Positions 19,904 through 28,220 are shown, counted from the first letter of the stretch. The stretch: DNA of 56,573 nucleotides from Rhodospirillaceae bacterium bin65 (GCA_002238725.1 MPMX01000027.1:1-56573), one strand, 5' to 3'. The notes: generated from the sequence alone by a model not told the origin. A program made the numbers and translations.

Positions 19904-20656
19904 CTAACCCGCCGGCTGGACGTTCAGCCGGTTCCAGGTCGGCGAGATCAGGATCTCGTTCACGCACACCCGCGGGTGCAGGCGGGCGACGAAACGGATG
20001 GTCTCGCCCATGTCTTCCGGCTGCATCATGCGCACGCGCTCCTCTTCGGGAACCGGAATCGGGCGCTTGTCGAGGATCGGCGTGTTCACCTCGCCGGGCA
20101 TGACGGTGCAGCAGCGGATGCCGTTCCGGCCCTCCTCGAGATTGAGATGGGCCGCCATGGCGCGCATACCGTGCTTGGTGGCGTTGTAGCCGGGGCCGGT
20201 GAGGAACGTATCGTAGCGGCCGGCCCACGAGGAGATCAGGATCAGCAGGCCGCCGCCGGCCTCGCGCATGGCGGGCAGCACCGCCTGCGCCGCGTTGTAG
20301 GAGCCGTTGAGATTAACATCGACGATCAGCTTCCAGCCTTCCGGCTCTAGCCGGCTCCAGGACCGGTCGGGAATGTTCAGCCCGGCGGAATGGACCAGCA
20401 TGTCGATCTTGCCGTGCGCCTCGCGAATCTCGTCGGCCGTGGCCGCCATCGCAGCGCCATCGGCCACGTCGACGGGCTTTACCGCCGCCGTGCCGCCGCG
20501 CCCGGCGATCCGCGCCGCCACCTCGTCCAGCACGTCCCTGCGGCGGCCGGACAGGACGACGGCGGCGCCGTCGGCGGCCAGCGCCTCGGCGCCCGCCGCG
20601 CCTATCCCCGTGCCGCCGCCGGTGACCCAGGCCACCTTGTTCGCCAGTTCGCCCAT
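19904..20656 (-). CDS. Short-chain dehydrogenase/reductase
   Basis: A classical SDR of 250 residues, Rossmann fold, NAD(P)-dependent oxidoreductase of unknown substrate. The cofactor motif is TGGGTGIG (residues 12-19); GRRRD after the second strand suggests NADP preference. HSAGLN replaces the usual NNAG, and the catalytic set is S142/S143, Y157 and K161 (GYNATKHG). The C-terminal segment PEDMGETIRFVARLHPRVCVNEILISPTWNR is that of the common SDR subgroup annotated as YdfG-like, probably acting on a small hydroxy or keto compound. ATG 20656 has GAGGAG about 12 nt upstream. Confidence 0.85.
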   Translation of the reverse strand: MGELANKVAWVTGGGTGIGAAGAEALAADGAAVVLSGRRRDVLDEVAARIAGRGGTAAVKPVDVADGAAMAATADEIREAHGKIDMLVHSAGLNIPDRSWSRLEPEGWKLIVDVNLNGSYNAAQAVLPAMREAGGGLLILISSWAGRYDTFLTGPGYNATKHGMRAMAAHLNLEEGRNGIRCCTVMPGEVNTPILDKRPIPVPEEERVRMMQPEDMGETIRFVARLHPRVCVNEILISPTWNRLNVQPAG

Positions 20657-20840
20657 GGCTTTCGATGCTCCTCTTTCGAAGAATTCGGGTCGACGAAACG
20701 CCGGCGCGGAAATCGTGGCGCCGGGCCCGCCTCCCCTGCTATGGAAGGCGCGCCCGGCCACGCTACGGACTCGAACGCGCAGGGTCAATTGCCGGCCGGC
20801 GCCCGCAGTCCCGGCCCCTCTCCCATGGATTGCCCCGATT

Positions 20841-21269
20841 ATGGACACGATGGACAAGGCCCCGCTGATCACGCCCGACGATTTCCACGCCGAGACCGGC
20901 AACCGGTAATGGTTCGGCACCTGGCTGGGCGGGCGGGTGACCGCGCTGAGCTGGGGCACGGCCGAATTCGAGCTGCCGATCCGGGACGAATTTCTGCGCA
21001 CCGGCGGCACGGTTGCAGGGCCGGTCCTCATGGGCGCAGCGGATATCGCGCTGTACGCCGCCGTGATGTCGGCCTATCCGGACGGCAGCAAGTCCGTGAC
21101 GTCCGACATGACTATGCATTTCCTGCGCCGGCCCGCGGGCGCCCTGCTCAGGGCCCGGGCGGAACTGGTCAAGACCGGCCGGCGGCTCGCCATGGGGCGG
21201 ATCGAAGTGACGATGGACGACGATCCGCGCGTCGTCGCCCATATCGCCGGCAGCTACGCCCTGCCGTGA
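20841..21269 (+). pseudogene. PaaI-like hotdog thioesterase split by an in-frame ochre codon
   Basis: From ATG 20841 the frame reads MDTMDKAPLITPDDFHAETGNR, then TAA (20907-20909), then WFGTWLGGRVTALSWGTAEFEL onward to TGA at 21269. The downstream part carries the hotdog acyl-CoA thioesterase signature GGTVAGPVLMGAADIALYAAVMS and TMHFLRRPAG. In this family the N-terminal segment before the stop belongs to the same domain, so TAA replaced a sense codon. A shorter product could start at GTG 20937 (110 residues), retaining most of the hotdog but without a clear ribosome-binding site. Either it is decaying, translation restarts, or the base call is wrong. Confidence 0.7.
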
Positions 21270-21303
21270 GTCCGCCGATCGAACCGAGCCGTCCGGAACC
21301 GCC

Positions 21304-21912
21304 GTGCCGTTGCAAAACCGCGTAACGCCGTTCGGCGAAATCGTCTCCGACCCGGCTCGCGGCGCCTGGACGGGCAACCGCGGCTGCCTTCACGACGAGC
21401 GCAGGCAGTTGACCCGGCGGCGCTGGACGACAAAGGCGTGGATCGTCTGCCGCCTGTCCTTCGAGGGGCGGCAGCGCAAGCCGATGACGCCGGGCCGCTA
21501 TACCGAACTGTTCTTCCTGGACGAGGCGACCGCTTTCGCCGCCGGCCATCGGCCTTGCTTCGAATGCCGACGGGCCGACGCGCTGGCCTTCCGCGCGGCT
21601 TGGTCGAAAGCGTTCCCGGCCGACCTTGCGGCGGCCGGCGATATGGACCGGGCGCTGCATCCCGAGCGGACATGCAGGCCTGCCAGGCGTCCGGTGGTCG
21701 CAGATGCGGCGGCCTTGCCCGACGGCGCCTTTCTTTTTCGATCCGAAGAGCCGGAAACACCGTTGCTGGCTTCCTCTGGCGCACTTTGGCGCTGGACGCC
21801 GGAAGGCTATTACGCAGTATGCGGCGCAAGTGGCCGGTCTGGGATTCTCCTGACCCCACCGCGGACGGTCGCGGTTCTGGCCGCAGGATATCCGGTGCAA
21901 ATCGATTCCTAA
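21304..21912 (+). CDS. Conserved hypothetical protein with CFECRR motif
   Basis: A 202-residue protein I recognise as conserved among alphaproteobacteria but cannot assign a function. It starts at GTG 21304 with MPLQNRVTPFGEIVSDPARGAWTGNRG. Other notable stretches are RRWTTKAWIVCRLSF, GRYTELFFLDEATAFAAGHRPCFECRR with a CxxC pair, and WRWTPEGYYAV near the C-terminus. It has no signal peptide or membrane segment. Composition and codon use match the neighbours. It starts 34 bp after the thioesterase-like gene and may be co-transcribed with it. A metal-binding role for C94/C97-type residues is speculation. Confidence 0.7.
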   Translation: MPLQNRVTPFGEIVSDPARGAWTGNRGCLHDERRQLTRRRWTTKAWIVCRLSFEGRQRKPMTPGRYTELFFLDEATAFAAGHRPCFECRRADALAFRAAWSKAFPADLAAAGDMDRALHPERTCRPARRPVVADAAALPDGAFLFRSEEPETPLLASSGALWRWTPEGYYAVCGASGRSGILLTPPRTVAVLAAGYPVQIDS

Positions 21913-21982
21913 GCAGCAGCCGGGAATTACGGTAATATTTTACCTCATAGATAAATTATTGGAATAATTGACAATTCACCGC

Positions 21983-22011
21983 TTGACGATGCGAAATTCG
22001 GCGCATATCTG
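21983..22011 (+). promoter_or_regulatory. Putative rplM-rpsI promoter
   Basis: TTGACG (21983-21988), 17-nt spacer, TATCTG (22006-22011). A further TTGACA is at 21968-21973. The surrounding 21920-22010 is conspicuously AT-rich (TAATATTTTACCTCATAGATAAATTATT) for this window, as expected for a strong ribosomal-protein promoter. Confidence 0.5.
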
Positions 22012-22046
22012 ACGCTGCATTCGCTGACGCCCGTTTATGGCGGTTA

Positions 22047-22080
22047 CCGGAACTCATTCCGGAACGGCCGCAGGCGGCCG
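22047..22080 (+). promoter_or_regulatory. Two hairpins in the rplM leader
   Basis: CCGGAA-CTCA-TTCCGG (22047-22062) and CGGCCG-CAGG-CGGCCG (22065-22080) are two consecutive 6-bp stems with 4-nt loops, starting about 30 nt after the predicted transcription start and ending 36 nt before the rplM ATG. They could be an autoregulatory leader; that is inference. Confidence 0.4.
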
Positions 22081-22116
22081 GACACAAGACCAACCCGTTA
22101 CACCGGAACCTGCCCG

Positions 22117-22587
22117 ATGAAGACCTACACGGCAACGCCGTCGGACATCGAGAAGAAATGGTGGCTGATCGACGCCCAGGATCTGGTGCTCGGACGGCTC
22201 GCCGTCGAAGTGGCCGACCTTCTGCGCGGCAAGCACAAGACGACCTACACCCCGCATATGGATTGCGGCGATCATGTCGTCGTCGTCAATGCCGGGAAGG
22301 TGCATCTGACCGGCAACAAGCGGGCCGACAAGCGCACCTACTGGCACACCGGCTATCCCGGCGGCATCAAGAGCCGCACGATGGCGCAGATCCTCGAGGG
22401 CAAGCACCCTGAACGCGCGGTCCAGAAGGCCGTGCAGCGCATGCTGCCGCGCGGACCGCTGGGCCGCCAGCAATTTTCCCATCTGCGCGTCTATGCCGGC
22501 GCCGACCATCCCCATGAAGCGCAGCAGCCCGAGGTTCTGGACATCGGCGCGCGCAACCGCAAGAACAAGAAGGCCGCGACCCGATGA
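22117..22587 (+). CDS. rplM: 50S ribosomal protein L13
   Basis: Large-subunit protein L13, an early assembly protein binding 23S rRNA. The sequence opens [29 protein letters not shown] and contains the signature [45 protein letters not shown] and [20 protein letters not shown]. At 156 residues it has the slightly extended alphaproteobacterial C-terminus ([16 protein letters not shown]). The stop overlaps the rpsI start by 4 bp (ATGA), the standard L13-S9 operon. Confidence 0.98.
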   Translation: MKTYTATPSDIEKKWWLIDAQDLVLGRLAVEVADLLRGKHKTTYTPHMDCGDHVVVVNAGKVHLTGNKRADKRTYWHTGYPGGIKSRTMAQILEGKHPERAVQKAVQRMLPRGPLGRQQFSHLRVYAGADHPHEAQQPEVLDIGARNRKNKKAATR

Positions 22588-23171
22588 GCGCATCCGATAC
22601 GATCGAAACCGCCGCGGAAGAAACCGGCGCAACCGAATCCGCCGCCGGGGACTCCGGCAGCGGCGAACATCTCAGCGATCGGGACAAGGCGGCGGCCACC
22701 CTCGCCTCCCTGCTGCCGACAGGCGCTGCCGAGGCGGCAGCCGCCGAAGACGCCAACAAGGCGGCCGAACCGAAGCTGGATGACCGGGGCCGCGCCTATG
22801 CCACCGGCAAGCGCAAGGACGCCGTCGCCCGGGTCTGGATCAAGCCCGGCGCCGGCCGCATCATGGTCAACGGCCGCGACGCCGAAACCTATTTCGCCCG
22901 CGCCACCCTGCGCATGGTGATGAACCAGCCCTTCGAGGCAGCGGACCGCCGAGACCAGTTCGACGTCATGGCGACCGTCTCGGGCGGCGGCCTCAGCGGC
23001 CAGGCCGGCGCGGTGCGCCACGGCATTTCCAAGGCGCTGGTCAGTTTCGAGCCGGGCCTGCGGCCGGTCCTGAAAAAGGGCGGCTTCCTGACCCGCGACA
23101 GCCGCGTCGTCGAGCGCAAGAAATACGGCAAGGCCAAGGCCCGCCGCAGCTTCCAGTTCTCGAAGCGCTAG
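22584..23171 (+). CDS. rpsI: 30S ribosomal protein S9 with acidic N-terminal extension
   Basis: Small-subunit protein S9, whose C-terminal tail reaches the P-site tRNA. The core begins at about residue 69 ([21 protein letters not shown]), with [23 protein letters not shown] and the highly conserved tail [17 protein letters not shown]. Ahead of the core is a low-complexity extension of about 65 residues, rich in Ala, Glu and Asp ([22 protein letters not shown]), plausible as disordered. Related alphaproteobacteria often have shorter extensions. The ATG overlaps the rplM stop, and no better internal start is supported. Confidence 0.97.
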   Translation: MSASDTIETAAEETGATESAAGDSGSGEHLSDRDKAAATLASLLPTGAAEAAAAEDANKAAEPKLDDRGRAYATGKRKDAVARVWIKPGAGRIMVNGRDAETYFARATLRMVMNQPFEAADRRDQFDVMATVSGGGLSGQAGAVRHGISKALVSFEPGLRPVLKKGGFLTRDSRVVERKKYGKAKARRSFQFSKR

Positions 23172-23215
23172 GCGCGGCGGCTTTTTGCCGAATCAGCCGA
23201 CGCGGCTGCGGCACG

Positions 23216-23326
23216 CCCTTCGATACGCCGCTTCGCGGCAACTCAGGGTGAGGGGATGTTGTAGGGAAGGGAAACCCTTACAAACTTCCCTCATCCCGAG
23301 TAGGCGCTTCAGCGCCGTATCGAGGG
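23216..23326. repeat. Intergenic palindromic repeat, copy 2
   Basis: Same organisation as the copy at 9-125: CCCTTCGATACG, arm hairpin GCCGCTTCGCGGC, ACTCAGGGTGAGG, a variable loop, CCTCATCCCGAGT, a different right arm hairpin (GGCGCTTCAGCGCC), and CGTATCGAGGG, followed by GACGCCACGCCGCC. It lies between the convergent ends of rpsI and a hypothetical gene, where it could act as a bidirectional terminator. Confidence 0.85.
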
Positions 23327-23358
23327 ACGCCACGCCGCCGCGGCCCCTGCGCCGACAA

Positions 23359-23724
23359 TCAATCCTCGTCGTCCTCCGACCCTTCCGGCAGGGGTTGCGT
23401 CGCGACATGCTCGACATAGTCGCGCAGCGTATCCATCCGCTTGCGCAGCGTGATTTTCGGGATCGGGCCGAAGCCGAACATGTAGGCGTGGAACTCGACG
23501 CTGGTCTCGTTCTCCGGATCGTCTTCGCTTTCGCGCAGGAACACTGCGAACTCCGAGGGATTACGGAACAGGCGCCCGAGCAGGCCGACATTTTCCTTGA
23601 CGTGGAAGGCCCATCCGGAGTCGTTCAGGATGCGGAAATGCGGCTGGTAGAACAGCGCCCGCATGAAGATGCGCAGATCGTTGGCCGAACGGGCGACCGT
23701 CAGGGTTTCGGAGAGGCGGGCCAT
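23359..23724 (-). CDS. Small conserved hypothetical protein
   Basis: A 121-residue soluble protein without recognisable domain. It begins MARLSETLTVARSANDLRIFMRALFYQPHFRILNDSGWAF, has an aromatic-rich middle (VEFHAYMFGFGPIPKITLRKRMD) and an acidic C-terminus (PEGSEDDED). No signal peptide, cysteine or membrane segment. Coding composition matches the neighbours and the ATG at 23724 is unambiguous. It is divergent from argC and convergent with rpsI across the palindromic repeat. I cannot suggest a function. Confidence 0.65.
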   Translation of the reverse strand: MARLSETLTVARSANDLRIFMRALFYQPHFRILNDSGWAFHVKENVGLLGRLFRNPSEFAVFLRESEDDPENETSVEFHAYMFGFGPIPKITLRKRMDTLRDYVEHVATQPLPEGSEDDED

Positions 23725-23840
23725 TAAGCGTTCTGGACGTCGGGCGGCGGTCTGACTAGTTCCGCACTCACCTACAGGACTTTGGCGCCGGCGTGAATGA
23801 CCCGGAATACCGGGTGCCGGACGGAAAACGGATCGATGTC

Positions 23841-24899
23841 ATGAGCACAGGCGAGATACGGGTCGGCGTCCTGGGCGCCAGCGGCTATACGGGCGCCGAT
23901 CTGGTGCGCCTGGCCGTGACCCACCCGAACCTGCGGATCACGCTGATGACGGCCGACCGGCACGCCGGCAAGCCGATGCAGGCGGTGTTCCCGCATCTCG
24001 GCCCCCATGCCGGCAGGGCCGACCTGCCGGACCTGGTGAGGGTCGGCGACGCCGACTGGGACGCCTGCGACGCCGTCGTGTGCGGCCTGCCCCACGGCAC
24101 GACCCAGGAGATCGTCGCCGGCCTGCCGGGGCACCTGAAGATCGCCGACATGTCGGCCGATTTCCGGCTGCGCAATATCGAGACCTATGCCGAATGGTAC
24201 GGCCATGCGCACCGGGCGCCGCATTTGCAGCCGGACGCGGTCTACGGCCTCACGGAGTATTATCGCGACGCAATCGCCGCGGCCCGGCTGGTCGCCTGCC
24301 CCGGCTGCTATCCCACCGCCGCCCTGCTGATGCTGCTGCCGCTGGTCGGCGCGGGCCTGATCGACCCGGCGGATATCGTAATCGACGCCAAGTCCGGCAC
24401 GTCGGGCGCCGGGCGGAGCCTAAAGGAAGGCACGCTGTTCTGCGAGGTCGCCGAGGGCATCCACCCCTACGGCGTTGCCGGCCACCGGCACGCGCCGGAG
24501 ATCGAGCAGGAAGTGTCCGTCGCCGCCGGGCGGGAGGTGCTGGTCAATTTCACCCCGCACCTGATGCCGATGAACCGGGGCGAGCTGCTCACGACCTATG
24601 TCCGGCTGAGCGGCGGCGCGACGGCCGACGACCTCAGGGCCTGCCTCGAAGCGCGCTATGCGAACGAGCCCTTCGTCCATGTCGCGCCGGAGGGCATGGC
24701 GCCGGCAACGCGCCATGTCCGGGGCTCGAACCATGTCCTGCTCCAGGTCTATGCCGACCGGCTGCCCGGCCGGGCCATCCTGGTCTCGACGCTGGACAAT
24801 CTGGTGAAAGGCTCTTCCGGCCAGGCGATCCAGAATATCAACCTGATGTTCGGCCTGTCGGAAACCGCCGGGCTGGAGCAGGCGCCGCTGTTCCCCTAG
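23841..24899 (+). CDS. argC: N-acetyl-gamma-glutamyl-phosphate reductase
   Basis: Third enzyme of arginine biosynthesis, reducing N-acetylglutamyl 5-phosphate to the semialdehyde with NADPH. The nucleotide-binding VGVLGASGYTGADLVRL is at residues 8-24; the catalytic cysteine is C156 in VACPGCYPTAAL; SGTSGAGR, the conserved HRHAPEIEQE histidine, PHLMPMNRGELLTTY and GSNHVLLQVYADR follow. At 352 residues with ATG 23841 it matches type 1 ArgC. An in-frame GTG at 23793 would add 16 residues but has no better ribosome-binding site. In many alphaproteobacteria argC follows rpsI, as here, with a small gene between. Confidence 0.95.
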   Translation: MSTGEIRVGVLGASGYTGADLVRLAVTHPNLRITLMTADRHAGKPMQAVFPHLGPHAGRADLPDLVRVGDADWDACDAVVCGLPHGTTQEIVAGLPGHLKIADMSADFRLRNIETYAEWYGHAHRAPHLQPDAVYGLTEYYRDAIAAARLVACPGCYPTAALLMLLPLVGAGLIDPADIVIDAKSGTSGAGRSLKEGTLFCEVAEGIHPYGVAGHRHAPEIEQEVSVAAGREVLVNFTPHLMPMNRGELLTTYVRLSGGATADDLRACLEARYANEPFVHVAPEGMAPATRHVRGSNHVLLQVYADRLPGRAILVSTLDNLVKGSSGQAIQNINLMFGLSETAGLEQAPLFP

Positions 24900-24915
24900 C
24901 CGCGGCGAGAACGAA

Positions 24916-25503
24916 ATGGGGCTGATTTACTGCTTCCTCGATGTCGAAGTCGACGGACCGGCGCCGGGAACGAACTCGATGCTTGCCCTCGGTATTGCGG
25001 CTTTCGACGAGGAAGAGCGCGAACTGGACGCGTTCGAAATCAATCTCGAGACGCTGGAAGGCGCCGCCGGGGCGGAGAATGTGCTGGAGTGGTGGCGCAC
25101 GCAGCCTGAGGCCTGGGCGCATATCCGCCGGGATACGGTGCCGCCAGCCGTCGGCATGGCTCGTTGCCTGCACTGGCTCGAAAGTCTCGGATCGGACCTT
25201 GTTCTGGCGGCCCATCCGCTGCTCCTGGACGGTCTCTGGCTTGACTGGTACTTCCGGAAATTCTGCAACGTCGCCGTCTTCGCCGGTCCCTTCGATGTCA
25301 GGTGTCCCTTTGTCGGCGCCGGCCTCGATGTGCCGTCCTACGTTCAGGCAGCCCTGAATTCGGCCTATTTCACGGCTCGCCCTGATTATCCGCCGGAGTT
25401 GCAGGGCGGCGCAGCGCACACCCATCGGCCGCTCGACGACGCCCGCGGGCACGCCGCACTGTATTTCGCCGCCCGCCGCCGCGTTCGGGCGGCGCACCGT
25501 TAA
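24916..25503 (+). CDS. DEDDh 3'-5' exonuclease-like protein
   Basis: A 195-residue protein resembling the DnaQ/RNase T exonuclease fold. MGLIYCFLDVEVDGPAPGTNSMLALGIAAFD supplies the first acidic pair (D9, E11); AAHPLLLDGLWLDWYFRKF the second acidic region; and THRPLDDARGHAALYFAAR the terminal His-Asp motif. This matches the four-acid DEDDh arrangement, although spacing is short and the protein is a single domain. Substrate (RNA or DNA) cannot be told. It begins 16 bp after argC and is probably co-transcribed. Its TAA stop shares the palindrome TTAA with the convergent SnoaL-like gene. Confidence 0.7.
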   Translation: MGLIYCFLDVEVDGPAPGTNSMLALGIAAFDEEERELDAFEINLETLEGAAGAENVLEWWRTQPEAWAHIRRDTVPPAVGMARCLHWLESLGSDLVLAAHPLLLDGLWLDWYFRKFCNVAVFAGPFDVRCPFVGAGLDVPSYVQAALNSAYFTARPDYPPELQGGAAHTHRPLDDARGHAALYFAARRRVRAAHR

Positions 25504-26111
25504 CGCAGCCAGTCCAGCGGTCCGCCGTCCAGCCAGGCCTTGGCGCAGGCGTAGAGCCGTTCGACCTCCGGCCCCTTCAGCCCCGGCATGTCGCGCTTGA
25601 CGTCGTAGCCGATCTGCGTCTGCAGGTAGGCGAGATGGCGGTAGCCCCCCGGAAACCGGGCCAGGATTTCGGGATCGAGGTCGACGGTCGCCGCCGGGTC
25701 GACCGGGTCCATCCGGTCTTTCTCGTAGATCGGCTGGCGCAGGACAAAGCCCCAGCGCCCGCCGCGCCGCTCGATGAAATCGCAGAAGCGCCCGGTGCAG
25801 ACGACATCGACGAGCACGCCGTGGACCTCGGCGCGCTGGGAGATCGTCATCTTGGTCTGGCAGACCGCCCGGTCGCCGTTCAGGTCGATCGAGGTGCCGC
25901 CGAGGAAATGCAGGATGCTGACGCCGCGCTCCCAGCCCGCCCGGTTCATGGCGATGAACTCGTCGCCGGTGCCCTGGGTCCAGGTCGCCATCATCACGCC
26001 GTCCGGGTGCCAGACGGTGCGGAACCGCTCCCAGTCGCCGGCGTCGCGCCAGACCGCCCAGTTCTCGATCAGGTCGCGCAGGGCGATCCGGTCCAGGGTT
26101 TCCGCATCCAC
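25500..26111 (-). CDS. SnoaL-like (NTF2 fold) protein
   Basis: A 203-residue protein of the SnoaL-like/nuclear transport factor 2 superfamily, which includes dehydratases, isomerases and ring-hydroxylating dioxygenase beta subunits. The N-terminal pattern LDRIALRDLIENWAVWRDAGDWERFRTVWHPDGVMMATW is typical of the SnoaL_4 group; LHFLGGTSIDLNGDRAVCQTKMTI and GRFCDFIERRGGRWGFVLRQPIYEKDRMDPVDP complete the cone. Many such proteins are annotated only as NTF2 family; substrate unknown. Start is GTG 26111 with GGAAGGAAA just upstream. It is divergent from the methyltransferase cluster with 99 bp between. Confidence 0.75.
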   Translation of the reverse strand: MDAETLDRIALRDLIENWAVWRDAGDWERFRTVWHPDGVMMATWTQGTGDEFIAMNRAGWERGVSILHFLGGTSIDLNGDRAVCQTKMTISQRAEVHGVLVDVVCTGRFCDFIERRGGRWGFVLRQPIYEKDRMDPVDPAATVDLDPEILARFPGGYRHLAYLQTQIGYDVKRDMPGLKGPEVERLYACAKAWLDGGPLDWLR

Positions 26112-26210
26112 CGTTCATTTCCTTCCCCGATGCCGGGCAAGCGCACCGATTCGCGCGATAGCAATTCGGCGGCGCTGCGATAGGATAACCGGAAAAGGGG
26201 AGAAATCCAC

Positions 26211-26861
26211 ATGTCCTACATCGCGGAAGAAGGCACCTTCCTGAAGCGCGCCCACGACACCCGCAATACTGCGGAAACCCGCGCCTTCTACACCGATTGG
26301 GCGGAGACCTACGATAGCGACCTGACCGGCGAGCACGACTATGTCCAGCCGCGCCGTTGCGCCGACATGTTGTCGCGCTATCTGGCGGATCGCCGCGCTG
26401 GGATCCTCGATATCGGCTGCGGGACCGGGCTGTGCGGCGCCGCCCTGGCGGAAGCCGGTTATGGCGCCATAGACGGCTGCGACCTGACCCCCGGCATGCT
26501 GGCGAAGGCGCGCGAGACGGGGGTCTATCGCCGCCTGTTCGAGGCCGACCTGAACGTGCCGCCCCTCGACGCCGCCGACGGCGCCTACGATGCCGCTGTC
26601 GCTGTCGGCGTCTTCAGCTTCAGCCTCATCCATCCCGACGCGATAGACGAGATTCTGCGCCTTCTGGCGCCCGGCGCCCCGCTGGTCATCGGCGTGAACG
26701 CGAAATTCTACGCCGAAGGCACGCTGGCGCGGAAGCTGGACGCGCTCAAAGACGCCGGCCGGATCGAGCGATTGACGGAAGAACATGGCGATCATATCAG
26801 CAGCGCCGGCATGACCGGCTGGGCCATCGCCGTCCGCACGACGTCGGCGGTGTCGGGCTAG
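26211..26861 (+). CDS. METTL27-like SAM methyltransferase, paralogue 1
   Basis: A 216-residue class I SAM-dependent methyltransferase. Motif I is GILDIGCGTGLCGAALAEAGY, the acidic motif II CDLTPGMLAKARETGVYRRLFEADL, and AVAVGVFSFSLIHPDAIDEILRLLAPGAPLVIGV continues the fold. The arrangement resembles the METTL27 (WBSCR27) group, whose substrates are unknown to me. The N-terminal FYTDWAETYDSDL is shared with the two paralogues downstream (RWAETYDTEL). It is the most divergent of the three, with a unique start SYIAEEGTFLKRAHDTRN. ATG 26211 has AGGGGAG upstream. Next paralogue starts after 27 bp. Confidence 0.85.
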   Translation: MSYIAEEGTFLKRAHDTRNTAETRAFYTDWAETYDSDLTGEHDYVQPRRCADMLSRYLADRRAGILDIGCGTGLCGAALAEAGYGAIDGCDLTPGMLAKARETGVYRRLFEADLNVPPLDAADGAYDAAVAVGVFSFSLIHPDAIDEILRLLAPGAPLVIGVNAKFYAEGTLARKLDALKDAGRIERLTEEHGDHISSAGMTGWAIAVRTTSAVSG

Positions 26862-26888
26862 TTTGCCCCCAAAAGAGGGGAAATCTGC

Positions 26889-27539
26889 ATGGCCGGAGCG
26901 CCGCAGAACGACCGCTTCCTGGAGATCGCCTACGAGGCGCGCACGACCGACGAAACCCGCGACCTGTACGATCGCTGGGCGGAAACCTACGACACCGAGT
27001 TGATCGACGAGAACGACTACGCCCAGCCGCTCCGTTGCGCGGAAATGCTGTCGCGCTACCTGACGGACCGCCTGGCTCAAATCCTCGATGTCGGCTGCGG
27101 CACCGGGCTATCGGGGGCGGCGCTGTCTGAAGCGGGGTATCGCACGATCGACGGCTGCGACCTCTCCCCGGGCATGCTGGCCAAAGCGCGCGGGACCGGC
27201 GTTTACAGGCGCCTGTTCGAAGCCGACCTGAACGTGCCGCCGCTCGACGCGGGCGACGGCGCCTATGGGGCCGCAGCGGCGGTCGGCGTGTTCAGCTTCA
27301 GCCATGTCCAGCCGGACGCGCTGGACGACATCCTGCGCGTCCTCGCGCCGGGCGCACCCCTGATTATCGGCCTGAACGAGCACTTCTACGACGAAGGCAC
27401 GCTGACCGGGAAACTGGACGTGCTCAATGCCGCCGGCCGGATCGAGCGATTGACGGAAGAACACGGCGACCATATCAGAGGCACCGGCGTGACCGGCTGG
27501 GTCATTGCCGTCCGCAAGACATCGGCGACATCGGCCTGA
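26889..27539 (+). CDS. METTL27-like SAM methyltransferase, paralogue 2
   Basis: Also 216 residues, with MAGAPQNDRFLEIAYEARTTDETRDLYDRWAETYD at the N-terminus. SAM motifs are QILDVGCGTGLSGAALSEAGY and CDLSPGMLAKARGTGVYRRLFEADLNVPPLD; the C-terminal half (FYDEGTLTGKLDVLNAAGRIERLTEEHGDHIRGTGVTGW) is nearly identical to paralogue 3. It is closer to paralogue 3 than to paralogue 1 throughout. Preceded by GAGGGGAAA in a 27-bp spacer, and followed by a spacer of exactly the same length. A shared operon and recent duplication are clear; substrate is not. Confidence 0.85.
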   Translation: MAGAPQNDRFLEIAYEARTTDETRDLYDRWAETYDTELIDENDYAQPLRCAEMLSRYLTDRLAQILDVGCGTGLSGAALSEAGYRTIDGCDLSPGMLAKARGTGVYRRLFEADLNVPPLDAGDGAYGAAAAVGVFSFSHVQPDALDDILRVLAPGAPLIIGLNEHFYDEGTLTGKLDVLNAAGRIERLTEEHGDHIRGTGVTGWVIAVRKTSATSA

Positions 27540-27566
27540 GCGAGGCCGAAATGAGGAGAAAACCGC

Positions 27567-28211
27567 ATGGCCGACCCGTCCCAGAACGACCGCTTCCTCG
27601 ACATCGTCTATCAGGCGCGCACGATCGACGAGACCCGCAACATGTACGATCGCTGGGCGGAGACCTACGACACCGAACTGATCGACGAGAACGCCTATGC
27701 CCAGCCGCGCCGCTGCGCGGAAATGCTGTCGCGTTACCTGAAAACCCGCGATGCCGAAATTCTCGATATCGGCTGCGGCACCGGCCTTTCCGGCGCCGCG
27801 CTATTGGAAGCGGGATATCGCACCGTCGACGGCTGCGACTTCTCCCCCGGCATGCTGGCGAAGGCGGGCGAGACCGGCCTCTACCGCCGCCTGTTCGAAG
27901 CCGACCTGAACGTCCCGCCGCTCGACGCCGGCGACGGCGCCTACGGGGCGGCAGTCGCGGTCGGCGTTTTCGGCTTCAGCCACATCGACCCGGACGCCCT
28001 GGACGAAACCCTGCGCGTCCTCGCGCCCAGCGCACCGCTGGTCATCGGCCTGAACACGCATTTCTACGACGATGGCGCGCTGACCGAAAAGCTGAACGCG
28101 CTCAGCGCCGCCGGCCGGATCGACCGGCTGGCCGAGGAACATGGCGACCATATCAGGGGCACCGGCGTGACCGGCTGGGTCATCGCCGTGCGCAAGGCGG
28201 CAACGGGCTGA
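27567..28211 (+). CDS. METTL27-like SAM methyltransferase, paralogue 3
   Basis: At 214 residues, the third tandem copy. MADPSQNDRFLDIVYQARTIDETRNMYDRWAETYDTEL aligns directly with paralogue 2. SAM motifs are EILDIGCGTGLSGAALLEAGY and CDFSPGMLAKAGETGLYRRLF. Differences cluster in the segment after the DLNVPPLDAGDGAYGAA block and near the C-terminus. The spacer before it has GAGGAGAAAA. It ends 9 bp from the convergent valS gene. Confidence 0.85.
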   Translation: MADPSQNDRFLDIVYQARTIDETRNMYDRWAETYDTELIDENAYAQPRRCAEMLSRYLKTRDAEILDIGCGTGLSGAALLEAGYRTVDGCDFSPGMLAKAGETGLYRRLFEADLNVPPLDAGDGAYGAAVAVGVFGFSHIDPDALDETLRVLAPSAPLVIGLNTHFYDDGALTEKLNALSAAGRIDRLAEEHGDHIRGTGVTGWVIAVRKAATG

Positions 28212-28220
28212 ACGGCGTCG

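Noticed and set aside
16636..21269. Stop-codon reassignment as explanation for the in-frame TAG and TAA
   Set aside because: TAA, TAG and TGA all end well-defined genes elsewhere in the window (for example dctM TAG, pntB TAA, rplM TGA), so a changed code is not tenable.
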